From Hermatobates lingyangjiaoensis (taxonomy: Eukaryota; Arthropoda; Insecta; Hemiptera; Hermatobatidae): 64,000 bases of DNA. How positions within the stretch are numbered: position 1 is the stretch's first letter; the number at the start of each line of letters is the position of its first letter. The stretch lies in NCBI GenBank assembly GCA_026182355.1, contig JAPFBL010000070.1:1759501-1823500 (forward strand), written 5' to 3'. The notes under the pieces are model-generated. The model made no database searches and had not been told where the DNA came from. It was given only the letters and a program-made list of their open reading frames with translations. The translations under genes and the position numbers were made by a program. This document shows, piece by piece, positions 11,229 through 26,900 of this stretch.

Positions 11229-14200
11229 AAGGTATTGTTTTCTTGACCACAAATTAATAAGAAACACTTTTTCTTCTTCTCGGAATTTGGTCAGGCTTAA
11301 TATACGGAATTACCTTTTTGCCAACGTTTTGTTTATTTTAAGACATCCTCAGGGCTATAAACTAACAAAAATTGTTTTTTTTTTGTTTTTTGTTAGTTTA
11401 TAGCTCTGAGGATGTCTTAAAATAAAGACGAAACGTTGGCAAACATGTGATCCCGTATATTAACCCTGACCAAATTCTGAGAAGAAGAAAAAGTGTTTGA
11501 TATATATATATATATATATAATGGTTTAAATTTATGCATATTACAATATGAAATTTTTAACTATTTTATTGTGATTAAGTTAAGTTAACTAACACTATGA
11601 AATGAGTGTTAAAACTACTTCCAATTTTTTTTTATTTTTTTTTTAATTCTTCCAGCAAATAGATCATATAATAGAACCAGCGCTTCAACTGTAAATTATC
11701 TGAATAATTTCTTAAATGATTGTTGTTCTTTCAAATCAAACGGACTTACGTTTAAAAGATACAACTATTCAACAACGTTTGGTACAGACATTTAAATTTG
11801 GATTAAAAATGATATCTACATACGAATATACCGATATTTCCTGTGTGATTATGAAATCGATATTAATATTTGCGCCAGTTCTATGTGACCTCCTGGCATT
11901 AGATAAATAAACACTCTAAGGCCACTCAAGGAATCATATTTTCATGCATACAAATTATTTTGGAACAATATTTCTTTTTCATCCTACTGTAGGTTCATAT
12001 GTCTAATTATATGAAGTTGCTGCTGACTTTTAAGTTATTATGATCATATTTTCTCCTTAAGAATATCATTTCAACAAATACTACTGTTAATAAATGTTGA
12101 ATTACACATGTAACAAGCGGTCTTCGTCAGAGTCAAAAACCCAACCGTTTTTTGACTCTGACGAAGCCGCTTGTTACGGTTGAAAGATCTTAGCCGTGTT
12201 TTTCCATTTCATATTGTAGTTTGATAATTGATTGTTATTTCACGTGTTTATGTGAAATCTTTTTATCGATGAATACCATGTGCGATACCTACTCCTATTT
12301 CTGTCATCTTTTTCCTTGCTTTGTCCCTGTAGTGAAAAATTCTTTGTCTAGGTAGACAAAGGCCCATAAATTAAACTAAAATTAAAATTTTTAAAAAATT
12401 GTTTAAATGAAAAGGTTATACCTAAATCTCTTATTCCTAAATGTTTGATAAATATTTGTAAAAGCCCTTTTGATAATTTTCATTCTTGGTTGCTAAAACA
12501 ACATATTTATTTGTGCCGGAGTGATGTGAAATTAGCCTTTGGTGATTCGGTGCGTAACAAAAGTCATCTTAATCAGCTCATCCCTTCCGTTTGGAGGAAA
12601 GTAGTATTCCATTATATTTATTGGCAACTTAGAAAGGTATGTACAAATTTTTCTAAAGTACATATAAAAAACTTCAAACCTTAATTGACAATAGCCCGTG
12701 GAATAAAAATAAAAATAGAAAACTAGTTCTTAATTTATCAGAATATTAGACAATAATGCAGTAGCAGCATTAGAATATGGTTTAAATTTTGTTCCTAAAA
12801 GTAATAATTTAAATTATGTTCAGGTGTCTAAGGGTTTTTGTAAAGCTGAAAAATTAAATAATATAGATATGGATAATTTAAATATTTTAAAAGGAATGGT
12901 ATACGGCCTTTTAGAAAAAACTGATGTTGTTAGTGTACCTAGACGTTTTATCGAGGCTTATTCTAAGCTTAAAAAAGATAATACTATAAAAATTACTAAA
13001 GCCGATAAATCTAAAGTAACAGCAATATTAAAATATTGCTGTTTGAAACTTCTGTTTCAAAATATATACTTCTGTAAGTTTTCTCACTAACCTATAGTCA
13101 AAATTTCTATTGCAATTTCTTAATTGTAACCAATTGCACTTTTTATGTATGTTTGATTTTTGAATGATTGTATTATTTCTTGTATTTCCTCTGTTTTTGT
13201 AGGCCTACGAAAAGGTTTTAAATAAAAACCGAAACGTTGGCAATGAGAGTTTAATTTGAACCTTTAGAACTGACCGAGTCCCGACAAACTTCAGTTTCGT
13301 TTTTATTCTATTCCAGGTCAATACTTCTATCAATATTTATGTATATATATATTTGTGTATCAATTGCCCAAGAGACATCTTAATATGACATGAGCAGATA
13401 TAAAAAGAAAATCACAACTTCCAGAAGAAAGGCAAAACTTTTTAATATGGCACAAAATGCAATTCAAAAAACAAACAACAATTACAATGAATTAAAAACA
13501 AATACAGAGAATTAAAACAATTAGAGTGACAAAAAGCATGTACTTAGAAAAGTTAAAACGCGCACGAACTTTTACTTTTACTGCTCTCAGTACGGTTACC
13601 CCAGTCTGTATACTTTGGACGTAAGGTCCTTAATAATGATATTTCATTTATTTATTCACACCACAGCGTCTTTCTTAATAATATTTGTGTTTATCCATAC
13701 TTTATTTATTTAGTAGTAGTTTCTGTATAGAATAATAAATCTTAACTATAATTCTCAGTGTTCCGTTCGTAATTTCAAGACCGTTAGCTGGAACCAACGA
13801 TGACCTAAACCGGTTAGTCAACTTTCCTAAATTACTAGGTACCATGAAAATTAATAATCTCATACAAGTATTCAGTTTATTAACCCTGAAAAATTCTAAC
13901 ATGCTTGTAGTTATTAAATTATTAAAGAAATATGTGACCGTATTTGTAATTTAAAAGGCTATTAAGAGTTTGGTTGTATTCAATGCTAAAGTAATATTTC
14001 ATGGTAAGAGCTCATCTTAAATTCAACTTGAAGGAGAATTGCATCATTGTGGAATATAGTCGATAAGTGGTATTGGTTGTTTATACTAATATATTTAGTG
14101 AATGCTCTTGTAGATTAAGTGTGTTTCTCATTAGAATATGTTTACTGTTGTGTGAATTATAATGAAAAGGGAATAGGAATTGTTGAAATGAGGTGCTTAT

Positions 14201-14879
14201 ACCAGAGCCATTATACTAGTATGTGGACTGCGGTCTAACTAGTATGTGCTAGCGGTCTTAACCCTACAACCTAATATCTTTACCCAGTGACCAGAATTAT
14301 AAATGCCCAGACTAATTTGCAGCTTACCGTTTTAAACCGCTTCAAAAATGATGAATTTATGTTGTTATCATTGTTTTAACTGAGTTCCTCTGTAATTGAG
14401 TTTCAATCCTTCACAAAAATATTATTAAGCATATTTTAATAATTATTTGCATAATTATAAATCAATTAATAAAAATTAAAATATTTTAACTCATAAGTTA
14501 TATTTTTTTTTCTTTGACACATCCCATCTCATATATCTTTTGGAGTGAAAAACTTCAAAAGTGAAAATGACTCTTCTTGTTCTACTCGAAAGATGGAAAA
14601 GATCTGAAACCTGTATAGTGAGAAAAATAATAACTAGGAAGGATGATCTATTATTCTTTATTTGATAAATAATCAAAAAGTAAACCTATTATTTGGTAAT
14701 TGAAAAACTCTATTCCACTCTTCTCAACCCCTCACCAGATGTTTTCTGCATCTATTGTTTCAGTTGGGTTTTTGACTCTGACGAAGACCGCTTGTTACGG
14801 TTGAAAGATCTTAGTCTTGTTTTCCCGTTTCTTATTGTGGTTTGACCGTTGTTTGTTATTTCACGTGATTATGTGAAAT

Positions 14880-14917
<38 letters not shown>

Positions 14918-17900
14918 TGGTCATCAAAGAAAAGCAAAGATTTTTCAAAACAAAAACGTATAATTCAAATCATAAGAAAATTGTTTTTTTTTAAATGAAT
15001 TTTCCACCCCATTAAAAAAGTAATTTGAAAAAATTTAAAATATTTATTTTTAATTTGAAATATTACAGTTGAAAATCCATTGAACAGAATTATAGACATA
15101 GAACATGAAAACAATTACGACTTTCAGATTTAATGATAGCGTTTTATTATTTTAATTTTGTTCTATTTTTACATGATCAAAATTCCGCCCCTTGGCATGT
15201 GCCGCCGGGCGACCCCCCCCCCCCCCCCCCCAAATTAATACGCCACTGTATTTATATTCTCATTATGCTAGCATAACAAGCTATAAACATCATGAATTTA
15301 GAAGAAGCATTATAACTATTGAAAGTTCAACTATTATTTCGAACTGCACTCATCTATTTAATTATATTAATTATAACAGTTCAAAAATCATTCACATAAT
15401 GTGAAAATAAGTATCCTATAATCGTAAACTTAAAAAACAAGTGTAATTCTACCGATTAATAACATAACAATGACTGTTGTTTCGTCTTGTGATTTAAAAG
15501 GCTTATTACACTGTGATTGTTCCAAAACTAAATTACTTTCATTGATATTCATATAGCTTCTCGACCACTGATTTTAAAAGTTCAAAGAAGGGTTTCTTGA
15601 GGGTTATTGTCTAAAAGATTACACTCCTGTTTATTCACTGATGTTTTGCCAAAAATTGCTTGCTATTTCTAAGGATAAAAACAATTTATTAACGTCATAA
15701 GTAGTGAAAACAAATACATCCACGGAATGCCAACCAACAGAAAACCACAAACACAAAAAATTAAACCAATTTTGAGAGGAAAAACTACAAAACTATTACC
15801 TTTTTTGTTTTGTAGTTTTCCCTTTAATTTTTTTTTATTTACTTATTTTTATTGTTTTAAAATTTTTTTGCTTACTGTGTTTATTATTGTTTGTTAGTTT
15901 TTCTTGAATACTCAGTTAAAGGTATCCTCGCAGAATTATTTTCTAATATTGCTTTATGTTTAAAACCGTTTTTGGCCTTAATATATAATAATGAGCAATT
16001 ATTTTTAAACAATACATGTTTTTTTCTAAAAAAAATAATAACACTGGCTATTTTGTGGTTATATTGTGGTTTTATTTTTACACTATTTTGGTTTTTTATG
16101 GTTTGATTTTTTTGTGTTTGTTGTTTTCTTTAAGTTAATATTCCATAGATATATTTGTTTTCACTACTTATGTCGTTAATAAATTGGTTTTAGCATTGAA
16201 AATGCCAAACATTTTTTGGCGAAACGTCGGCATATAAACAGGAGTGAATTTATTTAGACACAAAAATCCTCATGAAATCAATTTTTGAACTTTCAATTAT
16301 TTTCTAGAGTTTTTTTTTTAAATGTGTCATAGACAATTTCATTTCCTACATGGTTATATTAAAATTATTAATAATATTACCAGTTTCTTGTTTTAAGGAA
16401 TTAAAGTTATTCAAAAGTATATTCCAACCATCCAGTTTAATAATTTCAGATTTATCATGATTTTTATAATATACTTAATACATTAATATCCATAAATTAA
16501 TAATATTTATCAGTATTGCTTACGGTATAGTGTGTTGGAAAACCGCTCACATTTTTTCTGTTGTGTATATTAATGAACAAATATTTATTTAGCCTTTCTA
16601 TAAGTTAGTATGCATATAATACTGCGTACTCATGCTCAGTATGGATATAAATTATACGCATAAAAGCAATGTGGTGCTAGAAATGCTAATTCAAGTTAAA
16701 ATAGTTATGTAAATTAAACTCAGAAGGTTATTACTGGAGGCACCTTGAGAGTTATTAAACTGAAATCTGACTCATAACTTTTGTATCTTATCATACTGTT
16801 ATAAGTAATAGACTATTGTAACTATACTAGCATACTATTATAAGTATTATTACCGTTGAAAAATGAAAATGTGGCTTCTTAACAATGGACATAGATAAAA
16901 TAATAATATTTTTAGTTACGAAATAATAAAAGGCTGAATAATTTAAAATAAATCAAGTTATTTTCATTAAGAGGGTAATAATGAGGTGATAGTCTGTTTC
17001 TTTAAAAGCTCGGACAAGATTTCTCTATACAGGGGTACTCATAAGTAAATCTACACTTATTTCAATGATGAATTCATGCTTCGCTACATGAAGATAATCT
17101 GACCATATTTCTCATTCTGCAGCTGAGGTAGTAGAAATTCACATTGGATCGTAAGGTACGTCTCCTCGGTAAATGTATCTTCTTCGAAATAGGGTCACAG
17201 TGCACAGCAACTTGGAATAGCTGCCCAAACACACTCCAGGGATAGAACTCTTTTCCTTCCATCATAAGATGAGAATTAATTTCAGCATAATAATCGTAGT
17301 TGTACCGATTAACTAGCTCGTAAATGAGTTCAAATGTAGATAGCCAAGAGAGTCAACAAAGTTTTCCAATATTAATTTGTTGAAGTTATCTGTACTCCAT
17401 AATTTTACATTGGATATTTTTCACGTAATCGCAACAATTAATTATAAGTTAATACTTCCATATTTTGCTGATAATAAGTTTAAGGTTACTTATGGGCAAC
17501 TTTTTAGTATGATAAGTAAACAGAAAAGATATGTTCAAGAGTATACGTTACACATACTTTATACTCATTCTCTCAGTTTTTATTTCCTTTACTTACTCGT
17601 ATGAAATATTTACTAAACGTAAAATCCCCAAAAAAAAAATTAATTTCAAATTCAAGAAAAAATTATAATTTTTTTGTCAGTCAGTATTGACTGATTAAAA
17701 TATATTTTTACAGAAAAGTAAAAAGTTGTAGAAATTAACTTACTTTTATAAAATAAATTTTATTGAAATAAATTTCATATATTATAATTCAAAAAATGCA
17801 ATTCATTTCTGACAGAGTTGACTATCTGCACCGTCTGAATGCCTCGTATGGATGGATCCCTCATACAGTTTGATCAATGTTTGCAGGCATGCAACTGATC

Positions 17901-20900
17901 CAACAGGTTTACCACCATGTATTCTTCCTAGTTTTTTTTTTAAATTCTTTTTTATTTTTTGTTAGATTATCTCTCACTTAGTATGAACATTCTGAGCATA
18001 ATATTTTGATGGTAGTTATGATGCATTTTCATTGCATCATTCTTTTTCTTTCTGAGAAAGATTTATTACCTTTTTAAGATTTGGTATGTTTAATTAAAAA
18101 TTTAAGAATGTCATTTTAATTATATTATAATAGGAGTTTATATTAAACCAAGATGACCCGTGACCCCTTGTGTCACTCAGTCTTAAGAAATTATAGCGAC
18201 AATTCACTGAGCTTACAGCCACATAAAATACATTTACTGAGTGTGATTCACAGGAATAACTCTTATTGCTGTTTCTTGTTATTAAGATATGAAAACAAAG
18301 ATTCCTATATGGACCCAAGATTTTGATATAGTATTCTTAATATGATTTAAGATATAATATACAGTTAGCATATTTAGTAAAACAATAAGTCATTTAAAAA
18401 TGGAGAATTTTATTTATTCTATTACATAAGTAAAACATCAATTCAAGTTATATATTCAAACCTGTAAATTGAAATATTCCATTTATCTTACACAACAGAA
18501 AATAGCATTAATGAAAGGAATGTTTCTTTATGATATTACCTTAGAACAATCTTATTTAAACTGACATTTGTGCTCATGTTTTTATTCCTAAACTTATTCA
18601 TTTTAAACATTTAATGTAATTGTGTAACATATATACCTTTGGAATTGCATGAATCTGTTTACTGGGTAAGTTCCAAATACGATTGTTAAATCAAAACGCT
18701 AGCTTTGAAAGTTTTATTTGAACCTGGAAAACTGACCAATTCCTGAAAAATACACTTTGTTTTATATATATTATGATAAGAATTAGCAGTAAATATAGGA
18801 ACTAAAAAAAATCGTCGAAGCAACCATAAGATTTCCAAAAATGGGATGGAGATCTTTTGAAGAAAAAATCGTCAGATTTATTCTGACGATTTGTTATTTG
18901 ATGTAACAAATAGATGTTACATCTGTAGTCATTAATTTTACTTGAGTTGAGAGATTTTATTTTTAATTATTCCTCCTTTTTAATGACATTATTTATAAAG
19001 TAATATAATACCCATGTTTTATTTAATATTTCTTTCAATAATTCTTCATAAACTAGAATTAACAGGTATTCCAATTTTCACCTGTGTGCAAATATTTAAA
19101 CAAGAACATCAGAGTTTTATAAGTATATCATATCATTATATCTTAACAATACTTCAATTACTATGTAAAATATATTTTTTTTTTAAAAATGATAGAAGAA
19201 GTCTCCGTACAAATGTTTTATGAGATCAGCTTGTTTTCAAGTACGTATTGTTCTTCTGGTACAAGAGCTCAACATGAAAGGATCTATCCTGCATCTCCTA
19301 CCACCAATAAGGAAATGTAATTCAAATATAAAAGAACTACTTTATAACTGAAATTAATTGTTAAGGAAACTGATAATTATAAATAGTGATAAATTAAAGA
19401 GGAATAATTAAAATTAATAGCATTAAAACAACGCAAATTTGAAACTGTTAATTTGGTGAAGACGAAAAGTCAAAATGCTCAAAAGCAATTTCCGCAATTA
19501 ATTTTTATCAATGCATTGTCAATCTGATGCAACATATTGCAGTCTACTTTAGCAATGCACAGCGTTTAATTCTAAAGGATATTAGATACGCTATGAATTT
19601 TAGCATTAAGTCCACTTGTGTCTCTATTTATGCTCAATTTACTGTTGTTTCCTATAAATGGCAGTACCAATAATTATTTCCTTACCTCTGTTCATCTAAT
19701 TGAATCCAAAGATTAGAATAGTTTCATATTTCACTGCCAATTATTATTATCCTACAACAGAACAACGTTTCAGAGGTCTGGTCTCTTTTGTGCTAGTCAC
19801 ATTTCAACTTAAACCTATTCACGTATTGGTATTAATTTTTATTGATAACCAGGTGTTTTAATTTTGTCGCTTAACTTCTGATACAGCAATGGTAGTAAAA
19901 AAATATTATTATCTTCATTCTTAAACAAATATTGTTTAATTATATTCTGTGTTTATTGTAATTTGGGAGTGCAGTCAGTTATAATATTTGAATAATTATA
20001 ACAATAACTTTCATGTCAAGACATGTTGGGTGTCTATATGTATTTGAAAACTGAATAAAGAAACAAATTAATTATTTGCGTATTGTGCGTAAATAATTAG
20101 TTATGTAATAACTAACAATAAAAATATCATGATTTTCTATACTACAAAATTTTACTAAAACTTTACTAAATTTTCTATAACAAACACTTTATTTATCCAA
20201 TTAACATCTGATTTATATTATTAGCATCATACCTTCGAGAGAGACACTGTCATATTCACAGATTATAGCTAGTGAGTGATTATGAATACTAAATTGCTAA
20301 ATTGAGCTGCTTATTTTGAAAGTGGCCTAATTCCATTTATGTTAAAATCGAGATATTTAAGGGTTTGCGTTTTACAAAATTTAAAAATATTGTCATTTTA
20401 TTTATCAACTAATTTTTGTTATAAAAAAACTTAGTAATTTTAAATAAATTTTGTACAATTTGCTGCAAAAGGTAAAGATAACGTAAAAATGTAATTATTT
20501 AAATAGCTAGCTAAATTTTTTTGGAAAATGGAATTAGGCCACTTTCAAAATAAACGGCTCAATTGAGTTTTTATACAAATCACAATATCTTTACCTGCCA
20601 TAATAAATTTGTAACTTAATATCTCTTAACTACATTTTAAAATAAAGTAATAAACTGTGGGGTATAAACGAAGTTAGTATGAGGTGGACTGTTAGATAAC
20701 AAACTCCTAAAAAGAAGAGGTGCTCAATATTTAGATAATAACTTTAAATTTGTATTTAATTAGTTAATGATTTCTTTAAACAAAGTACACCTTTTTTTGG
20801 TCATCTTTATTTACAAATATACAACTACGCATATTCTGCGTAACAGGCATATGTAGTAATAGATTACGAAATAACATCGATGCACATGAGCAAAGAATGT

Positions 20901-23900
20901 AACCCACTGGTTCAACTTCTTACTTTGTTTTTTTTTTAAGTATGTTATTGTAATAATAGATCCCTAGGCCATTTTCTCTTGAGTCGTCTTGGGGGATTCT
21001 GAGTAGGAAGCAAGGATTCGTACAAATGGATTTGGGTGCGAGGAAAGGTTGTTGTGAAATGACTTATAATGATCAGAGGAAAGGTTTTGGATGAATTGAT
21101 TTTTAGGTATTTATGAAGGATGCAGTTTTTGACGTAATACGGAGCATTTGTGATAGTGCGGAGGATTTTAGATTACAATGATTGTATTCTATGAATATTG
21201 GATGGTTTTGCACAACCCCATAGTTCAAGTCCGTAAATCCAGGTCGGTCGCAGTAATGTTTTGTCTAGTAGTACTTTGTCTAATAGCGTTAATTCCGGGT
21301 GTTTCCCTAGAAGTCTGTACAGTAGTAAGAATCGTAGTTTTAAGTCAAGTCTTTTTAGTCGGGTATGAGGATTCCAAGAAGACATTTTAAAAAGAGTACT
21401 ACTAAACATATCTAACTGTAACATACGCAATCGAATTCCATGAAAATAACCAAGTTATAAAGAATTAAGCTAAAATAGTTTTCCACATTCTTGGAAAACA
21501 TGTTTTTAAGCAACTTTTTTTCTCTTAAACTCCTAAATTTAATCTTGAAATTAGAAAAAAAGAGAAAATCAATATGTTTTTTCAATATTTCTTGCAACAA
21601 AGTGTAAAAAAATGAATTATGAATGAATCAGAAAGCTTTTTTAAGAAAATACTAATTATACTGAGAATGTACGAGTATTAGTTGCAATGTTTAAAATTAG
21701 TTGCAATGACTAAAAGCACGTCATGTGAAGATGAGTTTTGGTACTTTTTTTCAAAATTACAATAATTAATAAAAAAGTAATGGTACAATTTATGATTGAA
21801 AAATATGTTTGTTTTAACACTAAACAACTATTCTGAGGTAAAATGGATAAACCAACAGAAGTCTCCACACAAATGAAGTTTTATTCAACGCGTTTCGAAC
21901 ACTTTGTGTTCATCATCAGGAAGACACTATAATACAAATTATATCTAATTAGTTACAAAAATTAGAGTGAAATAATAAAATTCAATGAAGAGAATTCAAG
22001 ACATACCCAAGGATGTGGTACTGACGGGTTGGTCCAGTGAACACAACTAGTAGGAAACAGATCCGTTGCGAAAGAGTGGGGATAGGCATTTAGGAGATAA
22101 GGGACAAAGGCTTCGGTATGCTTGAAAACCTTTAACTGAAATACAGAAGGCCAGAACCACTAATTTTACCTCAGAATGAGTAAATACCACACAATTACGG
22201 ATTGCACAACTAATGATTTGAACTAAACAACTAATTAAAGATCAATGATATGTTTTTATATAATGAAGCCTAAAATTAGCAAGAAAATTAAAAAAAAAAT
22301 AATAAAATTCCAATTGCAGTAAACAGCAATACTACAGCTATACGAACTGAAAAATCATCCTGGACTAACGGATCACCTGCAAAATTTTGTCAGATTTGTT
22401 TACATTTGATCATTTTTTGCATTAACTTACAATTTTTTTTAAGTGAATCTAGTGAAATAAAACTATTTAAAAGTTTTTATAAAAATATGTGGTATGTTTT
22501 AATGTGTCACTATGATATCTAAGTAGAATAATATTCTGAAATGTGAAAAATTAAGGCCAATGAAGCAAATACCTTCATTTTTATGGTATGAAGCTGACTG
22601 CCTTACGATATGTTCTAATAAAATTATAGACTTCAGTCTTAAACAAAACTTAAGTTTAAGAACTTAAAAACTATGACATGCAGTTCTTGTAACGAGATTT
22701 CTGTTACTAATTGGATGGGTGATACAATATGCCTTCAAAGTTAAATAATTGATGATATTTACCTTCAATTTTTAACATGTTTCATTAACATTTACTTAAA
22801 TATGCAAAATTAAAGATGTAAATTTGTCAATAGATTTTCTCTTTTATTTTATGACATTCCTTCCCATTCTAGATATGAGTGATAGAAATACTTTTTAAGA
22901 CAAATATTTGATAAAATTACTTTGTTTTTTTTTTAAAATTGTTTTTTGTTTAATAGATAACATTAGTAAAACAAATATTATTTTGAAATGTATACATTCT
23001 GTTGCATATTTTAATTTGAATTGAATCCTTACGCCTCCCCCCCCCTTTTTTTTTTTGAAGTAACTGGAATTTTACGAATTCATGTCATATCACATCTCAA
23101 AATGGTACAAAATAAAACCCAATCCAAAGCAATCAAGATTTTTAATCTTCTACACCGATGTCCCTTACCAAGAGGCTGTTTAAGTTTCAGTACGAGTGGT
23201 TGATTTAATTGAGTAATATTTTTATTCTCCCTCCCACTCTGTAACCGTATGAATACTGAAACTTTCCAATCTTAGTAAGCAAATTCAGCTATCTGCTAAA
23301 GTAGATGAAATATTACAGCACAATTTAAAAGTATAAACACCGTTTATAGTTCATTAAATTAGGCGAATGTTCCTATTTTCTTAAATCTTCCGATGTTTTG
23401 AACAAAAATACTCTTTTAGCATAAACTTACAACATATAATATTCAATATTCTTTGGAATAAATAAATATCTTTTTATTAGAACAATTCATCTAAATAATC
23501 GATTATTTTAATTCACTAGTAAATTGTAAAATTCAGCATTCCATTAAAAATGAAATATTTTTTAGTGGCATGAAGAAAAATAATATCAGTTGATGTAAAA
23601 TTTCACGATAGGCTCAAAAATACTCTTTCAATCAAAGAATCTCAAAGGTGACGACATCATTTTCAGCCAAGTACATTAACGTACAAGTAATTTTATTGAT
23701 TAAAGAGGATATATTCAATTAAGCCAAAAGGCACTATTTGTTTTCCACAAAAGGGTATCAAGTAACTTTTAATTATAATTTTTTTTTAAAATAATCATTT
23801 TTTTAAATATGATATTAATTACTCCCAGTAATTAATATGTAAATTAATACCACTACTTTTTATTGTATTTCCCTTATATATTCTTATATTTCAATGTATT

Positions 23901-26900
23901 TATTACAATCTGTTTATTTTTATTGGTTTTTATAATATTGTTTTATAATATATTATAAATAGTATAAATTGATTGATTATGCAATCAATTATTTCAGCTG
24001 TTATGCAATCGTAAGTCATTAATTCAAAGTCTATAGAAGACGAACGTTAATTGTATTAAAATTTAGACCTTTATTTTTTATATACGCTAGTTTATAATAA
24101 ATTAAGTGTTATACATAATTTCTCTTTTAACTTAGATATTATGTATATATAATAATTAATAATATTGATACTATTGATGATAATTAAGGACTTGGGGATA
24201 CAAAATGTCTTTGCATGGTTGTTTACATTTGTAAATTTGTCAATTAAATGGATCTATGTTCTTATGACTGTGGCATGTATTCACCGGGGACAATACGGCT
24301 TATATCTTGAGTTACTTTGTCGTAAAGATCATCAAGTTTTAAGTGGTATTTTTTTTTCTAAAATAAAGTCAAAGGGTTTTCTTATATCTAAGAATGGAAT
24401 GGTCCTCTAACGCCTAGCCTTCAACTTAAATACTTGAGCAGTCATCTTCATTAATACATCATGACTTCATTTGCTCTCTCTCTCTCGCTCTCTTTCTCTC
24501 TCTCTCTCTCTCTCTTGTGATCAATCTTCCATAAAGCCTTACACGACACATTAAAGGAGCTCACTCATCGATTTTCTGCAACCTATTCAACGGCTTACTC
24601 TTAACATTAAATAAACACAAACTGTAATTAAACATCGTATGCGCTTACAACTTAATCAGCTTGATCCATTGTAAGAAAAATGTTCTCCAAACATTTTTAA
24701 AGAAAGAAGGAAGTCGCCTTAGAACTAGTATTTTATTCAGACGTTTAATTAGTAAAACTGTTCTAAAATTGACATTGTAGTGACTCAGTATGATGGCTTT
24801 ACTTCCCCTCTTAGCGTCAGGGTGCTTAAAATATTTCCATCGTCTGCATGAAAACATGATAGATCCGCAGCTACTAAAGAAACAGTATGCACTCTGACTT
24901 TACTATAAGGATCTCCATATACCAATTTCAAGTTTTTAAATAGCAAGACACAACGATTATTTATCGATTGTATAATTCATTATTACTTAAATAAGAATAA
25001 TTAAAGCTTTATACCCCTTCTCACTCTCACATGATCTAAATTCCTCAGTGAGCGTTCAGACCCGTTCGGTCCTTTACTCCTTCCTTTGGGTATGCCATTG
25101 GTTTTTTTTCTTTTTACTGAATACAATTCCGGTTATTTTTTAACTTTTTATTTGTAATTTGTTTTGTAGATGTTTACCTAACGGTTGACACGAAGTATTC
25201 AAAACACGCAGAATAATAAAAACCTTCTTTTTAACCCCAGTAACAGCAAGTGTGTTTCTTTACTCTGTGTGCTGCTCTTCTTGAATTTTGAATATGTGTA
25301 TATGTATTCGTAAAAATGTGAAAACCGTAAAGAACTTTGGTTCTAAATGTGTTACATTACTATAAATTTCAAGTATGGGATATTTTTTATCATCACTTTG
25401 CAATTAGTCTAACGCTATTGTTACTTCTAGCAAACAATTTACATAGAAGTTAATGTAAAAAAGTTTCTTATAGAATATTAGAGCAGAACTAAAATCAGAA
25501 CAATTGTTTTTTCACACATTGTTGCCTCATTAAATTTGTATTAATATATCATCATTGATAAAATAATACAATTGGCTCATTTTGTTGAAAGGTAAAACTA
25601 TTTAAGCCCAGTTACGACAAAGTTTGCAATTCAGGGGACCTCAGAGGAGCCAGGTTAGCTCAGTACCTACGTGATCATCTCTGAATTGGTAGATCCAGGG
25701 TTCGATCCTAACCCCGGCTCTCGATTTATTCACTCGGAGAGGATATTAAATCGTCAGTTTGAAGTTTGTATGATATTAAAGATCATTACTCTAAATACAC
25801 TCGAGTGAGTAAAATTTAGAACTCCTAATGTAGAATGAATATGCTTTGTGTGTTATAACAAAGGACCAATTGTTGATTTATTTGTCTTTGGAACTGCCAG
25901 TGCAACCTAATCTGACCTAAGGACTGAACTACCGCCAATATCTATGATTATATAAAGAAATTTATATTTTTAAATGATCAGCTAGAATGGAGGCCAGTAT
26001 TGAGAAACACAACAGTGTTGTTACGTTGCTTAGTAATAGAAGATAATGAAATATAAATAAATCCAAATGAAAATACAAAAAATAATATCAATACAGAGAG
26101 ATTAAAAGACATTCGGATTGAATTCAGAATGTATTTTCAAATGAATTTTATAAAGAAATGCAGCTTTTTTTTATGGAAGTAACATTATTAATTGATTTTT
26201 TTTTCTGAATAAATAGCTGTTGAAGGTAATTCTAACCGCTAACCTGTAATTCATTTAAGTTTTATTTGTGAAAACATGTTCAAGAGTAAAACTTGAAATC
26301 ATAAAGGCATAAAGATTGTTAATTTCGTTTTCAAATACTGATTATAATTAAATAAGATAGATTCTGTTATAAATCCAATGCAAACCTTTTTTTAATTGAC
26401 TCTTCATTCTAAACTTTTTATTGAGAATTCTCTTTTGTTGAAGGAACTCTTATAATTGGAGTCATTGTAAAATATATTTTTTAAGATAAATTTTGTTCAA
26501 TTAATAATATTAATTATCTTTTTAATTTATAATTAGTTTTTATTTACAATGTTCTAAAATAAAGTAATTTTTGTAAAGATTCCGAATTCTGTTTTTTAAT
26601 CATCTCATGTGGAATTAGTTACGACACCTACTGCTACACTTTCAGACAGGATTTTATTAATTGGAGGACACAACAAATATATACTGAGACAAAATTAATC
26701 TAAATAAAGTTTATATATATTTTAGAAACGACTGGGACGTACTTCTTTCAGATTATCTTATTCTATTAATTATGTTAACTTTATTATTAATAAATGATAA
26801 CTTTAATATTTAAGAGTAGCAAAATGTACATATTTTTATGCATATGTTCTTTTTTTTCTTATGAAGAAGTAACTTTCTATAAATTATATGTCACCTCTAT

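Noticed and set aside
12360..12684. Independent gene at 12445-12684
   Set aside because: Better explained as the poorly conserved N-terminal part of the PLE remnant that follows directly.
17074..17265. Minus-strand 63-codon segment
   Set aside because: Locally less AT-rich but with no recognised motif and no clear splice sites; kept only as a note in the intron description.
21178..21390. Plus-strand 70-codon segment similar to 55755-55973
   Set aside because: Antisense of the Jockey-like RT; its conservation between the two copies reflects the minus-strand element.
25636..25725. tRNA gene on the plus strand
   Set aside because: Best-preserved tRNA-like head, but it continues into the SINE body and tail; the acceptor stem is not closed.
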